Below are positions 15,902 to 25,275 of a DNA stretch of 64,000 bases, in pieces. Below the pieces are notes generated by a model. The model was not told the origin of the DNA. It made no database searches and was given only the letters and a program-made list of their open reading frames with translations. Where the stretch lies: positions 62,001 to 126,000 of the forward strand of contig JBFLWP010000002.1 of assembly GCA_040757595.1 (NCBI GenBank). Reading direction: 5' to 3'. This DNA is from Nitrospirota bacterium (GTDB lineage: Bacteria; Nitrospirota; Nitrospiria; Nitrospirales; Nitrospiraceae). Positions within the stretch are counted from its first letter, which is position 1, and each line of letters starts with the position of its first letter. The translations under genes were made by a program, and so were the position numbers.

Positions 15902-16711
15902 GTGCGGATTGTGTTCTTCGGCGCAACCGAAATGGGGTATCGGTGCTGTCGCCAGCTCTTGGAGACGGGGGAGGACATCGTCGGCATCCTCTCCATCCCG
16001 CAAGAGTTCCGCATCTCCTACGCGCCCGCGCCGGTCCGGAACGTGACGTTCCGCGATTTCGCCGATCTCGCCGGACGATACGACATCCCGCTCCTGTCTG
16101 TGACGGGGAAGATGAGCGACCCGCAGTACGTCACGACGCTCAAGAACTGGCGACCGGACTTCGGCCTTGCGATCGGTTGGTATTACATGATCCCCCGGGC
16201 CGTGCGCGAGCTGTTTCCGCTCGGCGTCGCGGGGATCCATGCCTCGCTCCTGCCCAAGTACCGGGGCGGAGCGCCGCTGGTGTGGGCGATGATCAACGGC
16301 GAGCGTGAGACCGGCGTGACGCTCTTCCACTTCGACGACGGAGTTGACACCGGCGACGTCATCGCGCAACAGGCGATCGAAATAGAAGCGCACGATACGA
16401 TCAAGACGCTCTACGAGAAGGCCACCCGTGCGTCGCTCGAAGTCCTGCGCCGACAGATCCCTCTGCTCCGCGAAGGCACGGCCCCGCGGGTGCCCCAGGA
16501 TCACGAGGCGGCGACCCAATTCCCCCAGCGGCGGCCTGAGGACGGTCTGATCGACTGGAGCAAGAGTCCGGACGAGATCCGCAACTTCATCCGTGCCCAG
16601 ACAAAACCCTACCCCGGCGCGTACACGCTCATCAACGGAAAGAAAATCATCATTTGGGACGCGGACGTCCTGGACACGCCCGCGGACGCCTTGGCGGGAG
16701 GTGCGCGGTGA
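15902..16711 (+). CDS. Formyltransferase-like protein (Fmt/ArnA-N family)
   Basis: About 269 residues. GTG 15902 is chosen over TTG 15884 because GGAGG (15886-15890) lies upstream at good spacing. It has the formyltransferase core IHASLLPKYRG and DDGVDTGDVI, with the catalytic His and Asp, followed by a C-terminal DWSKSPDEIRNFIRA segment. Relatives formylate amino sugars (ArnA, PseJ-like) or Met-tRNA using N10-formyl-tetrahydrofolate. The Asn normally two residues before the His (NxH) is Gly (GIH), so chemistry may be changed. It overlaps the next gene by four bases (GTGA), as expected for an operon. Confidence 0.82.
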   Translation: MRIVFFGATEMGYRCCRQLLETGEDIVGILSIPQEFRISYAPAPVRNVTFRDFADLAGRYDIPLLSVTGKMSDPQYVTTLKNWRPDFGLAIGWYYMIPRAVRELFPLGVAGIHASLLPKYRGGAPLVWAMINGERETGVTLFHFDDGVDTGDVIAQQAIEIEAHDTIKTLYEKATRASLEVLRRQIPLLREGTAPRVPQDHEAATQFPQRRPEDGLIDWSKSPDEIRNFIRAQTKPYPGAYTLINGKKIIIWDADVLDTPADALAGGAR

Positions 16712-17979
16712 CGGGAGTGCGGTACCGGATTGCCGGCCTGTCCGCCTACAGGGACGAATTGCGGACGATCATGGACCCCCTGCTGGCCGGCGCCGCCAGG
16801 CTCGGGCACGAGGCCCGGGCGCTGGCGGCCGGGGAGCCGAGCCGGGTTCTGGCCGCCCTTCGCGCCAAACGGGTTGACTTTTGCCTGCTGACGGGACGCA
16901 CCGCCTACTACCTTGCGCAGCACGCCCCCGAGCTCCTCCGGGCTTTGCAGGAGGAGCAGGTCCCGTCGGTTGCCCTCTGGTACGACAATCCGCTCCGGTA
17001 CCTCGACGTGGTTGCGGCCGTCTACGCGGACAACCTCCTTCTGCTGACCACAGCCGACACGAAGTGCGCAGAGGAATTGCGGAGGCTCGGGTTCGCGCGC
17101 GCGGCCTACTCGCCGGGCTGCTGCTTCAGCCCAAATTTCCAGCCGGGGTCGCCTACCGAGGACCTTCGCTGCGAGCTCTCGTTCGCCGGCGGCTACATGT
17201 CCAGAGACTATTTCGAGACCCGATACCTCCCGCAGCATTTCCGGTCCATGCACGAAATCCTCTTTGGCGACTGCCAAGACGGGACAGGGGAGGCGCTGCG
17301 TCGCCTGATCGAGGAGTTCCTGGCTCTCCGGAGAAACACGAGACGGCACGTGGACGTCTACGAGTACCTGCGGGATCGCCTCGCCCCCCTGGAACTCCGG
17401 CGCTACTTGCCCGGTTGCTCCCACCTCCTCATGCATTACCAAAAGACCCTGGAGCGTGAACAGCTCTTTGACGCGGTCACGAAAGTGCCCGATGCGACCT
17501 TGCACTGTTACGGAGGGGCCGACGTGGTGCTGCGGAAAGGCGACGTCATGGCTTCCCCCTGGAAGCGGGTCGTGTTTCACCCGTCGCTCGATCAGCACAC
17601 CGATCTGGGCCGGCTCTTCGTCTCGACCGGCATCAATCTGGGGCTCAGTCAGTTCCCCCGCGCGGTCCACCGACGGTACTTCGAAAGCGCGGCCTGCGGA
17701 GGGTTCATGATCGGGGAGTACAAGGACGACATCGAGGGATTGTTCGACGTGGGGCGGGAGATCGTCTGCTTCCGCGACTTGGACGAACTCCCCGACCTGA
17801 TCCGCCACTACCGGAAACGCGACGCGGAACGGGCCAGGATCGGACGTCTGGCCCACGAGCGGAGCGTGAAGCAGCATCAACCCTACCATCGCGTGCAGGC
17901 GCTCGTGCCGATCATTGCCCGGGAGCTCGAGCGGTTCCGCGACCTGTACGGCGCCAGGGGAGGCCTATGCACGAAGTGA
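16708..17979 (+). CDS. GT-B glycosyltransferase, CgeB/DUF3880-like
   Basis: Start GTG 16708 overlaps the preceding TGA (GTGA) and is preceded by GGGAGG. The 423-residue protein resembles CgeB-type glycosyltransferases: an N-terminal Rossmann half (GLSAYRDELRTIMDPLL), a middle SFAGGYMSRDYFE segment and a C-terminal donor-binding part with RRYFESAACGGFMIGEY and a DVGREIVCF stretch. These enzymes build glycans on surface structures, including flagella. Soluble, no membrane segments. It overlaps the following methyltransferase gene by 13 bases. Donor and acceptor are not identifiable. Confidence 0.8.
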   Translation: MTGVRYRIAGLSAYRDELRTIMDPLLAGAARLGHEARALAAGEPSRVLAALRAKRVDFCLLTGRTAYYLAQHAPELLRALQEEQVPSVALWYDNPLRYLDVVAAVYADNLLLLTTADTKCAEELRRLGFARAAYSPGCCFSPNFQPGSPTEDLRCELSFAGGYMSRDYFETRYLPQHFRSMHEILFGDCQDGTGEALRRLIEEFLALRRNTRRHVDVYEYLRDRLAPLELRRYLPGCSHLLMHYQKTLEREQLFDAVTKVPDATLHCYGGADVVLRKGDVMASPWKRVVFHPSLDQHTDLGRLFVSTGINLGLSQFPRAVHRRYFESAACGGFMIGEYKDDIEGLFDVGREIVCFRDLDELPDLIRHYRKRDAERARIGRLAHERSVKQHQPYHRVQALVPIIARELERFRDLYGARGGLCTK

Positions 17980-19421
17980 TCTGCTGCCCGGTGTGCCAGG
18001 GACGGGCGCGCAAGGAGCTGTTGACGTTTCCCAACGACAAGTACCTGCGTCGCCTGCCCACCAGAGCGGACTATACGGTCCGGTACGCGATCTGCACCGC
18101 CTGCGGCTTCGTCTATCAGCCTCAGACCATGGACGAGGCTGAAATGGCCGTTCTGTACGGCGAGAAGTACCGCCTGAGCGAACCGCCGTCAGACTATCTG
18201 CGCGGGAATCGCTGCGTCGCCCTGCAGGTCTTTTCCTGGATCGCGGAGCGGACGGGGCTACGGGGGCCAGGTCGGAAGGTGCTGGACATCGGCTGCGCGA
18301 CCGGCATGTTCCTGCGGCCGTTCACCATGGCTGGCTGGACGGCTATCGGATGCGACGCGGCCTCCTCCTGGATCGAGTACGGGCGGCGCGAGTTCGGCCT
18401 GGACCTGCGTGCCGAGTTTTTCACGAAGGACAGCTTTCCGGGGGAGCAGTTCGATCTGATCGTCTTTTCCCACGTGCTGGAGCACGTGCTGGATCCGGCG
18501 CCGATCCTCGGCGCCATCCGGGAGAAGCTCGCGGACGGCGGGTTCCTCTTCATCGGCACGCCGAGCATTCTGGCCCCCCGCCGCAAGCTTTATCCGGGTC
18601 TGTTCGGGGGAGACCATGTGCGCCTGTTCTCGCCCAGGACGATCAGGGCCTACCTGCGCCGCCACGGGTTCCAGCCCGTCGCGGTCGAGACCCACTCCCC
18701 GAGGGGGCTCCGAGCGCTGGCGGTCAAGGCCGAGAGGGCGACGGAACCGGACCTGCGGGACCGGGATGACTGGGGCACGATCATGGCTCTGTACCGCGGA
18801 CTGTTCAGCCCGTCGGGGGCCTCCTGTCTGGAACGGAACCTGGCCGCGCTCGTTGATCGGCAGGAGCCGGTCCTGGAAGAGGTCTGCCGGCGGTTCGAAT
18901 CCTGCCCCTACGAGGCCCGATCGGAGGGAACCGAGCCGGACAACGTCCTCATCCGGCGCCGCGACGGAGCGGCGAACTGGCTTTACGGACGGGAAGGGAG
19001 CCGACTGCGGGCGAGGCTGTTGCTGGAGCGGGCACGAGACCGGGTCGCCGCGAGCGACGGACCGGTCCTGTTGCGGGGATTCGGCCTCGGACACTTCGCC
19101 GAATTGCTGGAAGCCGCCCTCCGTCCCTCGGCAAGCCTTCATATCTGGGAGCCGGATCCGGCCATGCTCCTGACCGCGCTGAGAACCAGGGATCTCACCA
19201 ACCTTGTGCGGTCGCCCCGGGTGACCCTGCACGTCGGGGCCTCCGTGGATTTTCTGGAGACCCTTGCAAGCGAGAAGGGAGGAGGCCCGCTGAGGAGCCT
19301 GTTGGATCCGCAGAGCCCCTCCACTCGCGATCCGTTTCACGAGGAGCTGCCGTTTCTGTTCAAGGACCAGCAGCCGTCCGGGTCGGCCGCGTCACATTCC
19401 GCGGTCTGCTCCGCCACATGA
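17967..19421 (+). CDS. Zinc-ribbon SAM methyltransferase fused to a Maf-N-like Rossmann domain
   Basis: The 484-residue protein has two zinc-ribbon CxxC pairs (CCPVC near residue 6, CTAC near residue 50), then a class I methyltransferase with an intact SAM loop VLDIGCATGMF, FSHVLEHVLDP and GGDHVRLFSP. The C-terminal part (LRGFGLGHFAELLEAAL, IWEPDPAMLLTAL, RDLTNLV) matches the N-terminal Rossmann domain of Maf flagellin glycosyltransferases, seen complete in the next gene. It lacks the DUF115 transferase core. It probably methylates a sugar or precursor of the flagellar glycan; the Maf-like tail may dock it to the Maf protein or to flagellin. Confidence 0.78.
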   Translation: MHEVICCPVCQGRARKELLTFPNDKYLRRLPTRADYTVRYAICTACGFVYQPQTMDEAEMAVLYGEKYRLSEPPSDYLRGNRCVALQVFSWIAERTGLRGPGRKVLDIGCATGMFLRPFTMAGWTAIGCDAASSWIEYGRREFGLDLRAEFFTKDSFPGEQFDLIVFSHVLEHVLDPAPILGAIREKLADGGFLFIGTPSILAPRRKLYPGLFGGDHVRLFSPRTIRAYLRRHGFQPVAVETHSPRGLRALAVKAERATEPDLRDRDDWGTIMALYRGLFSPSGASCLERNLAALVDRQEPVLEEVCRRFESCPYEARSEGTEPDNVLIRRRDGAANWLYGREGSRLRARLLLERARDRVAASDGPVLLRGFGLGHFAELLEAALRPSASLHIWEPDPAMLLTALRTRDLTNLVRSPRVTLHVGASVDFLETLASEKGGGPLRSLLDPQSPSTRDPFHEELPFLFKDQQPSGSAASHSAVCSAT

Positions 19422-19442
19422 CAATCGAGAAAGGGCTTCGCG

Positions 19443-22400
19443 ATGAAACAGACACGCTGCTTGATATGCCGCTTCGACGACGCCGAGCTGCTGGGCCAGT
19501 TTCCATACGATCCCTACCACCGGCACCTGGACCATCTCAAGGACGTGCCGGCGACCTACGTCGTTTGCAGGAACTGTAGCTTCGTCTATACGAACCCGAT
19601 GCTGGAGCCGGAGGAGCTGGCGGTCCTCTACGGCGAGAAGCTGCGGCCAAGCCGTCCCGACGAGGCCTACCTCAAGGCGAACCGGAAGGTGTACCAACGG
19701 CGGTACCAGTGGATCGCCAACGAACTGGGCCTTCCGAGCCAGGAGCGGCCGACGCCCTCGATTCTGGAAGTGGGCTGCGCCGCCGGGGTCGCCCTCTCGG
19801 TCTTTCGCGAATACGGCTGGCGCACGACCGGGATCGAGCCGGCCGACACCTTCGCTGCCCACGCCCGCGAATCGTTCGGGCTGAACGTCCAGACCGGCTT
19901 CTACGGACCCGGCTCGTTCGAGGGGCGGCAGTTCGACCTCATCATGTTCTCCCAGGTCCTGGAGCACGTGCCCGATCCCGACTCGCTCCTGACCCAGGCA
20001 TCACGCAATCTCACGGACGACGGACACATCTTCATCGGGGTCCCGACGCTCATGCGGCCCCTGAGGCCGGTCCACCCGATGACGCTTCAGGCCGTCCACC
20101 TGTGGATCTTCTCGCTGCCGACTCTGACCGCGTTGCTCGAGCGGAACGGGCTGGAACCAGTCGCCCATTCCTACGATGCCAAGGGGCTCCTCGTGCTGGC
20201 CCGAAAGTCGTCGCTCGTCGCTCGTCATTCGTCCCTCGTCACGGCTTCTGACGCCCATCACCCGTCACCCATCATCGTTTCCGACAGCGCCGAGCGCGTC
20301 ACCCGGTATTTCCGCTGGTTCACGGAGGAGGACAGCCTGTACGCCCGCAACCTGGCCGCACTGAAGGGAGGGGACCGGCAGAACACGAGATCTCCGGACC
20401 TGGATGGAGACCTCTCCACCATCACCGTGGAACAGTCGCCGGAGGGCTGGCTGAACCTCTGCGAACGTCAGGGCGGGAGGGAGCGGCGGCTCTACGCCTC
20501 CGATCCCCGGGAGGCGGCCAGAAAGCTGGCCGGACAGTTGGATCCGGGGATCGAGGGGGTCGTGGTCGTGCTCGGGCTGGGATTGGGCTACCTGGCCGCC
20601 GAGATTCTGGGCAAGTTGAGCCGGGGCCACGTCCTCATCCTCTGCGAAGCGGACCCCAGGGTCTTCCGCGCCGCCATGTTCCACCAGGACCTCACGTCCC
20701 TCTTCAACGATCCCCGCGTCCACGTGATCGTCGGAGACGACCTGGCCCGGCTGGACTACGTCCTCGGGCTCAGCAGCAAGGCCATGTACGTGGCGGACAA
20801 GATCCACGTCGTGAAGTGCGGGGCCAGCAAGAAGTGGCAGGAGGACCTCTACGCGCGCATGGCCGAGCGGGTGCAGGAGCGGATGAAGGTCCTGGAGATC
20901 AACCGGAACACGATCGGGGGGCTGGGCCTCCGCATGATGGCCAACACGCTGGAGAACGCGCACCTGATCATGGACATGCCGGGGGTGGCCCGGTTCGAAG
21001 GGCTCTTCAAAGGGCTGCCGGCCATCGTCGTGTCGGCGGGGCCGTCGCTGGAGAAAAACTTCCATTTGCTCAAGGAGGCCAAGGGTCGGGCGGTGATCAT
21101 CGCCTGCGACACGGTGCTCCGCATGCTCGTGCCCAACGGGATCGTGCCGGACGTCACGATCACGGCCGATCCGCACGAGGCGACCTACCGGAAGTTCCGG
21201 GACCTGCCGATGGACCGGGACTCGATCCTCGTCTGCCATCCGGCCAACTACCCGGACCTCTTCCGGACCTTCAACGGCCGCCGGTTCACGACCGGGCCGC
21301 AGCTCGCCATCTACCGGTTCCTGAGCCGGTTCTGGAAACCGAAGGGACGGATTGACCACAAGACTCAGTCCAGCGCGCACCTGGCCTTCAACTTCGCCAC
21401 GCTGATCGGGGCGGACCCGATCATCTTCATCGGCCAGGACCTCTGCTACTACGACAACAAGAAACACGCAGGGAACCTGACCAAGGGCAGCCCCTTCGAG
21501 GCCAAGGGCGGGCTGAGGGAGCATGAGCCGGCGACGGACATCCTGGGGCAGCCGGTGGAGACCACCGTCCTGTTCCAGAGCTTCAAGGTGATCCTGGACG
21601 ACATGGTCCGGGAGTCCCCGGCGCGGGTGATCAATGCGACCGAAGGAGGGCTCGGGATCAAGGGGGCGGAGGTCATGACGCTCAAGGACGCGATCGCCTC
21701 CTGCTGCCCCCCGTCGCCCATCGGGATCGCGGAGCGTTTCGCCTCCGTGTCCGGCGACCAGCCGGACGAGACGGATCGAAGAGGGCTGATGGAGGAAGTC
21801 CGCCGCATCCACAGGGAGGCCAGGGAGACCCTCGCCGTCGTGCGGAAGATGCTCACCTACGTCCGCCGGGCCGACCGGGTCATCAAGCGGGGGAAGGAGG
21901 ACAGCGCCAGGGCCCGCTACCTGTCCGAGCTGGCCGAGAGGCAGAGCCGGGCCATGGAGGGACGGCAGGAATTGATGGCCCTGCTGGTCGAGGGGGCCTA
22001 CTTCCTCGAGCTCTACATGTCTCGCGAGGAGGTCCTGGCCATTGACGAGATCCCCGATCCCAAGGAGCGGTTCCGGAAACAGATCGGTCGGGCGATGAAA
22101 TATTACACCGGGCTCCAACAGGTGCTGGAGCCCTTCTGCGACGGAACCGGAGAACTCCTCGAACGGCTGGAAGAGTTGGACCGCCTGAAGGAACTCCCGA
22201 GCCGGACCGTCCCGGAACGGCTGGCGATCGCCAACCGGCTCAAGCGCCTGATGGATTACCCCCGGGCCAGAGATCTGTACGAGGAGATTCTCAAGGAGGA
22301 GCCGGAGCAAATGGAGGCCCTCTTCCATCTGGGGGACATCCTCTACCGTTGCCACAGGCCCCACGAGGCCCTGCCCTTGCTCAAGCGGGTCGCGGCGAAC

Positions 22401-23003
22401 AATTCCAGCTACATGAACGTGCAGGACGTCATCAGACGATGCCGGGAGAAGGCGGATACCTGGGAAACCAAGACAGGGGAGGCCAAGGCCGTGATGGCTT
22501 CCGTGCCGGCTCTCTCCGAGGGGGAGATGGCGCTTCGGCAGGGACAGTTCTATTGGCGCGCGACGAACCGGGAGCGCGCCAAGCAGAAATTCGCGCGGGC
22601 GATGGAAGCCGCCCCCGCGCAATCCGACGTCTACCTGGTGCCGGCCCGGCTCTTTGAGGAAGCGGGGCTGGCGGAGGAGGCGCTGGCGGCGCTGGAACGA
22701 GCCTTGACCGCCTGTCCGGGCGAAGTCTGGCCATTGAAGGCATTGGGGTTGTTCGCTCTGCGCTACGGCCAGAGGAGCCAGGCGGAATCCTTTCTGCTGG
22801 CGGCGGTGCAGATGGATCCGAACGTCGGAGAGGAGGCGGGCGATGCGCTCGTCCAGGCCGGCGCCTTCCTGGCCGCCGGCGAGTGCTATGAGCAGGCCCT
22901 GGCCCGGGACCCATCCAACGGGTCCCTGACCGTCAAGGCCGCTTGGGCCTATCAGCGGGCGACCGAGTCGTCCGCCCTCGCCTTGTCCGGGAGGCAGGCA
23001 TGA
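19443..23003 (+). CDS. Maf-type flagellin glycosyltransferase with N-terminal methyltransferase and C-terminal TPR
   Basis: Very large (1186 residues) multidomain protein. Residues 1-60: zinc ribbon (CLIC, CRNC). About 100-260: class I methyltransferase with ILEVGCAAGVA. About 330-450: Maf N-terminal Rossmann domain (VLGLGLGYLAAEILGK, CEADPRVF). About 525-700: DUF115/MptE-like transferase core with VVSAGPSLEKN, VTITADPHEAT and FIGQDLCYY. About 900-1180: tetratricopeptide-like helical repeats (MDYPRARDLYEEIL and similar). Maf proteins transfer nonulosonic acids onto flagellin in the cytoplasm before export. Ordinary Maf proteins are about half this size. A heptamer repeat is inserted in frame near residue 260. 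ATGA overlap couples it to the next gene. Confidence 0.86.
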   Translation: MKQTRCLICRFDDAELLGQFPYDPYHRHLDHLKDVPATYVVCRNCSFVYTNPMLEPEELAVLYGEKLRPSRPDEAYLKANRKVYQRRYQWIANELGLPSQERPTPSILEVGCAAGVALSVFREYGWRTTGIEPADTFAAHARESFGLNVQTGFYGPGSFEGRQFDLIMFSQVLEHVPDPDSLLTQASRNLTDDGHIFIGVPTLMRPLRPVHPMTLQAVHLWIFSLPTLTALLERNGLEPVAHSYDAKGLLVLARKSSLVARHSSLVTASDAHHPSPIIVSDSAERVTRYFRWFTEEDSLYARNLAALKGGDRQNTRSPDLDGDLSTITVEQSPEGWLNLCERQGGRERRLYASDPREAARKLAGQLDPGIEGVVVVLGLGLGYLAAEILGKLSRGHVLILCEADPRVFRAAMFHQDLTSLFNDPRVHVIVGDDLARLDYVLGLSSKAMYVADKIHVVKCGASKKWQEDLYARMAERVQERMKVLEINRNTIGGLGLRMMANTLENAHLIMDMPGVARFEGLFKGLPAIVVSAGPSLEKNFHLLKEAKGRAVIIACDTVLRMLVPNGIVPDVTITADPHEATYRKFRDLPMDRDSILVCHPANYPDLFRTFNGRRFTTGPQLAIYRFLSRFWKPKGRIDHKTQSSAHLAFNFATLIGADPIIFIGQDLCYYDNKKHAGNLTKGSPFEAKGGLREHEPATDILGQPVETTVLFQSFKVILDDMVRESPARVINATEGGLGIKGAEVMTLKDAIASCCPPSPIGIAERFASVSGDQPDETDRRGLMEEVRRIHREARETLAVVRKMLTYVRRADRVIKRGKEDSARARYLSELAERQSRAMEGRQELMALLVEGAYFLELYMSREEVLAIDEIPDPKERFRKQIGRAMKYYTGLQQVLEPFCDGTGELLERLEELDRLKELPSRTVPERLAIANRLKRLMDYPRARDLYEEILKEEPEQMEALFHLGDILYRCHRPHEALPLLKRVAANNSSYMNVQDVIRRCREKADTWETKTGEAKAVMASVPALSEGEMALRQGQFYWRATNRERAKQKFARAMEAAPAQSDVYLVPARLFEEAGLAEEALAALERALTACPGEVWPLKALGLFALRYGQRSQAESFLLAAVQMDPNVGEEAGDALVQAGAFLAAGECYEQALARDPSNGSLTVKAAWAYQRATESSALALSGRQA
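20205..20275. repeat. Heptamer repeat block inside the maf coding region
   Basis: Units of the type GTCGCTC/GTCATTC/GTCCCTC followed by ATCACCC/GTCACCC/ATCATCG form the same 7-bp architecture as the intergenic arrays. Here they are translated in frame as a Ser/His/Leu-rich linker between the methyltransferase and Maf domains. Confidence 0.65.
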
Positions 23004-23764
23004 CGCTGGTGGCGGACCCTCTCAAGCTGAAGCATCGGCCCGACGCGTCCCTGGCTTCGGTCAACGTGGACGGGCTGTACCCGAACATGAGCCCCAGCGT
23101 CTTCCGGACTCTCCAGGACAGGATCGCCGGCATTCCCACGCCCAGGATCGTCGAGATCGGCATCGGAATCTCCACCTACCATCTGTGCAAGCAGCTGATG
23201 GAAAAGGGGGGCACGTACCTGGGCATCGAGCACAACCGGAACTGGTTCGACATCGTCGAGGCCTGGATCGGCCGGCTCCTGGCCGGCCGCGCCAAGCAAG
23301 CGCCGGTCGAGCAGCGGCGGGTCGTCGGTCCGTTGCAGCCCAAACACTATCCGAAACCCCTGCTCTACGTGGACTCGACCTTCCGGGCCGGCCCGCTCAC
23401 GGTGACGCTGCTCCTGCGCCAGGCCGCGAGCCAGACCGGGGACGGAACAGCCGAGGAGTTCCACGAATACCTGGAGGCAGTCGCCGGTCCGGCCGACGTG
23501 ATCGTCGTGGACGGGCGCGCCAGAATCCCGGCGTTGAAACGGATCGCCGAAACCTCCGTGCTGGCGCCGGGGGGGATTCTCTTCCTCCACGACGCCAAGG
23601 GCTACAAGGACCAGGTGTCCTCCCTGTTTCCCGGAGGGGTCCTGTTGGAGGGCCGTGGCGGGTTCAAGAACGCCCTGAGACCGGAGCAGATCGCGGTGAA
23701 CGTCGTTCCGGAGGAAGCTTACCTCTGGCAGGCTCCCGCCGAGATCGGAGAACAGGATGGGTGA
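23000..23764 (+). CDS. Class I SAM-dependent methyltransferase-like protein
   Basis: ATG 23000 overlaps the Maf stop (ATGA), which places the two in one translational unit. The 254-residue product has a Rossmann glycine motif RIVEIGIGISTYHL, an acidic strand end (YLGIEHN), DVIVVDGRAR as motif IV and APGGILFLHDAKGY near the end, which together resemble MdmC/class-24-type O-methyltransferases. It lacks a signal peptide. Substrate is likely a sugar or glycan precursor, by context only. It overlaps the next gene by 8 bases. Confidence 0.7.
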   Translation: MTLVADPLKLKHRPDASLASVNVDGLYPNMSPSVFRTLQDRIAGIPTPRIVEIGIGISTYHLCKQLMEKGGTYLGIEHNRNWFDIVEAWIGRLLAGRAKQAPVEQRRVVGPLQPKHYPKPLLYVDSTFRAGPLTVTLLLRQAASQTGDGTAEEFHEYLEAVAGPADVIVVDGRARIPALKRIAETSVLAPGGILFLHDAKGYKDQVSSLFPGGVLLEGRGGFKNALRPEQIAVNVVPEEAYLWQAPAEIGEQDG

Positions 23765-24515
23765 ACAGGCTGCGCTCCAGGACAGGCCAGGCGTGAAGAT
23801 CCTGTTGAACATCCCGAAGGGGCAGATGGTGGAGTTCTGCCCGTGGATCAGAACAGGGTCCCTGGAAACCCGCCTGCTCGTGACCGACCTGGTCCACACC
23901 TTGGGCCGGCAGACTGGGCCGGTGAGCGATAAGTGGCGGCGCCGACTCGCGGTCTGGGCCCGGAAGGAGCGCGTGGTGGACCAGCTCGCCGCCGACGGCA
24001 CACCGCTGGCCCGCTTCACCAAACGGCTCGAAGAAGGGGAAATCTGGCGTCTATCATTCGGGACGACAGCGGGTTCGACATCCGAATATGGCCTGCTGGT
24101 CGTCACCGGGCCCCATGCCCTGTGTCATTTCCAGCTCGTCGGTCCCCGCACCTTCGCGACCTGCCACAGCCGACGGTATCCGCAGATGGCGCCGCGGCTC
24201 GCGCATCTGCGGAGCATCCCCGTGCCGAACCATCCGGGTTACCGGCTCTGGCTGTTCCTGATGAACCGCGGGGAGGGCGCCAACGACATCACACTGAGCC
24301 GCACGCGGGGGAACGGGCGGGGCGAGGCCACGACCGTCACGCTCCCGCCTTTGGGGTGCCGGCTCGTCTGCCTGCACCGCCTCTTCAAGACCGTCGGCGA
24401 AGGGCCGGCCTGCGAGCGGGTGTTCGTAAAATCCGTCTATCCCTACGACCTCTACACGCTGATCGAGAGCGGGTCAGGGCCTGACGGGGCCTTGTCCATC
24501 CAGCACATCAAGTGA
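23757..24515 (+). CDS. Unknown protein of the glycosylation island, sister of the next gene
   Basis: The 252-residue soluble protein is not a family I recognise. It is beta-rich, with many short aliphatic strands (LLVVTGPHALCHFQLV, YRLWLFLMN), and ends with LPPLGCRLVCLH, a PYDLYTL segment and GALSIQHIK. The same order of motifs (LPPLxxRxV, then a GALxxxxH ending) occurs in the following gene product, so the two look like distant paralogues. It overlaps the upstream methyltransferase by 8 bases. Function could be glycan binding or scaffold; this is a guess from context. Confidence 0.6.
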   Translation: MGEQAALQDRPGVKILLNIPKGQMVEFCPWIRTGSLETRLLVTDLVHTLGRQTGPVSDKWRRRLAVWARKERVVDQLAADGTPLARFTKRLEEGEIWRLSFGTTAGSTSEYGLLVVTGPHALCHFQLVGPRTFATCHSRRYPQMAPRLAHLRSIPVPNHPGYRLWLFLMNRGEGANDITLSRTRGNGRGEATTVTLPPLGCRLVCLHRLFKTVGEGPACERVFVKSVYPYDLYTLIESGSGPDGALSIQHIK

Positions 24516-24522
24516 GGCGGCG

Positions 24523-25215
24523 ATGGCGCAACGGCGGATGCTCTTTGCGACTTTCTGGATGCCGGGCGCGAAACAGTACGTGGAGCTCGTCCACCCTCAA
24601 TGGCGCTTCGCGCACTGTGGAATCACGGCGCTGCGCACGTCCCTCTACGCGGGGGACGGACGCGAGGTGGCGGTGCGGGATCTGCCGCTGGAGGATCCGG
24701 TGATCGCCCTGGATGCGGTCTTTTCAGCCCCCGGTGATACGGCGATGGTCCTCACGGACGTCGCCTACGAGCTGAAGGGAAAGAAACACCCTTACCAGTA
24801 CGGGTTCCTCTACCAACCGGCTTCCGGGGCGACCCCGATCCACTATCCGCTCGACATCGCCCTCGGCTTGACCGACGCGATCCGCTATTCCCCCAACTTC
24901 GGGTACTTCCCCCTGGGTCCCCTGCCGCCCTGGCTGGGCGTCAGGCTCTACTTGGGCAACGTCTCCGAGCACGCGTCAATCGAACCGGAGATCACGTTGG
25001 TGGCGGCGAACGGATGCCGCACGATCCCGACCGTTCTGCCCCCCCTGTCCCATCGGATCGTCGAGCTCCCCGTCGGGGACGGAGCCGAGCCGATCGAGTA
25101 CCTGACCGTTGGAGGGCCGGCGAAGCCCATCTGCTACGTCGCCGGCGTGGATCGCCGGACCGGAGCGCTGACGTTCCTGGAGCACCTGATGCAAACCCAC
25201 AAGCTGGATGCGTAA
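24523..25215 (+). CDS. Unknown protein of the glycosylation island, sister of the previous gene
   Basis: The 230-residue product shares with its neighbour a beta-sandwich-like strand pattern and the C-terminal motifs LPPLSHRIVELP and GALTFLEHL. No catalytic signature, signal peptide or membrane segment is seen. It starts 7 bp after the previous stop. A pair of co-translated paralogues at the end of a glycosylation operon, just before flagellin, suggests a function close to flagellin itself (recognition or chaperoning), but nothing in the sequence proves this. Confidence 0.6.
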   Translation: MAQRRMLFATFWMPGAKQYVELVHPQWRFAHCGITALRTSLYAGDGREVAVRDLPLEDPVIALDAVFSAPGDTAMVLTDVAYELKGKKHPYQYGFLYQPASGATPIHYPLDIALGLTDAIRYSPNFGYFPLGPLPPWLGVRLYLGNVSEHASIEPEITLVAANGCRTIPTVLPPLSHRIVELPVGDGAEPIEYLTVGGPAKPICYVAGVDRRTGALTFLEHLMQTHKLDA

Positions 25216-25275
25216 AGTGCGAAGCGTCGCTCGTGAAGCGCATCTCGCTTGCGAACGGCGAATGACGAGGGGGCC

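Noticed and set aside
20265-22622. Long minus-strand open frame opposite the Maf gene
   Set aside because: Shadow of a high-GC gene; no homology, while the plus strand has clear domains.
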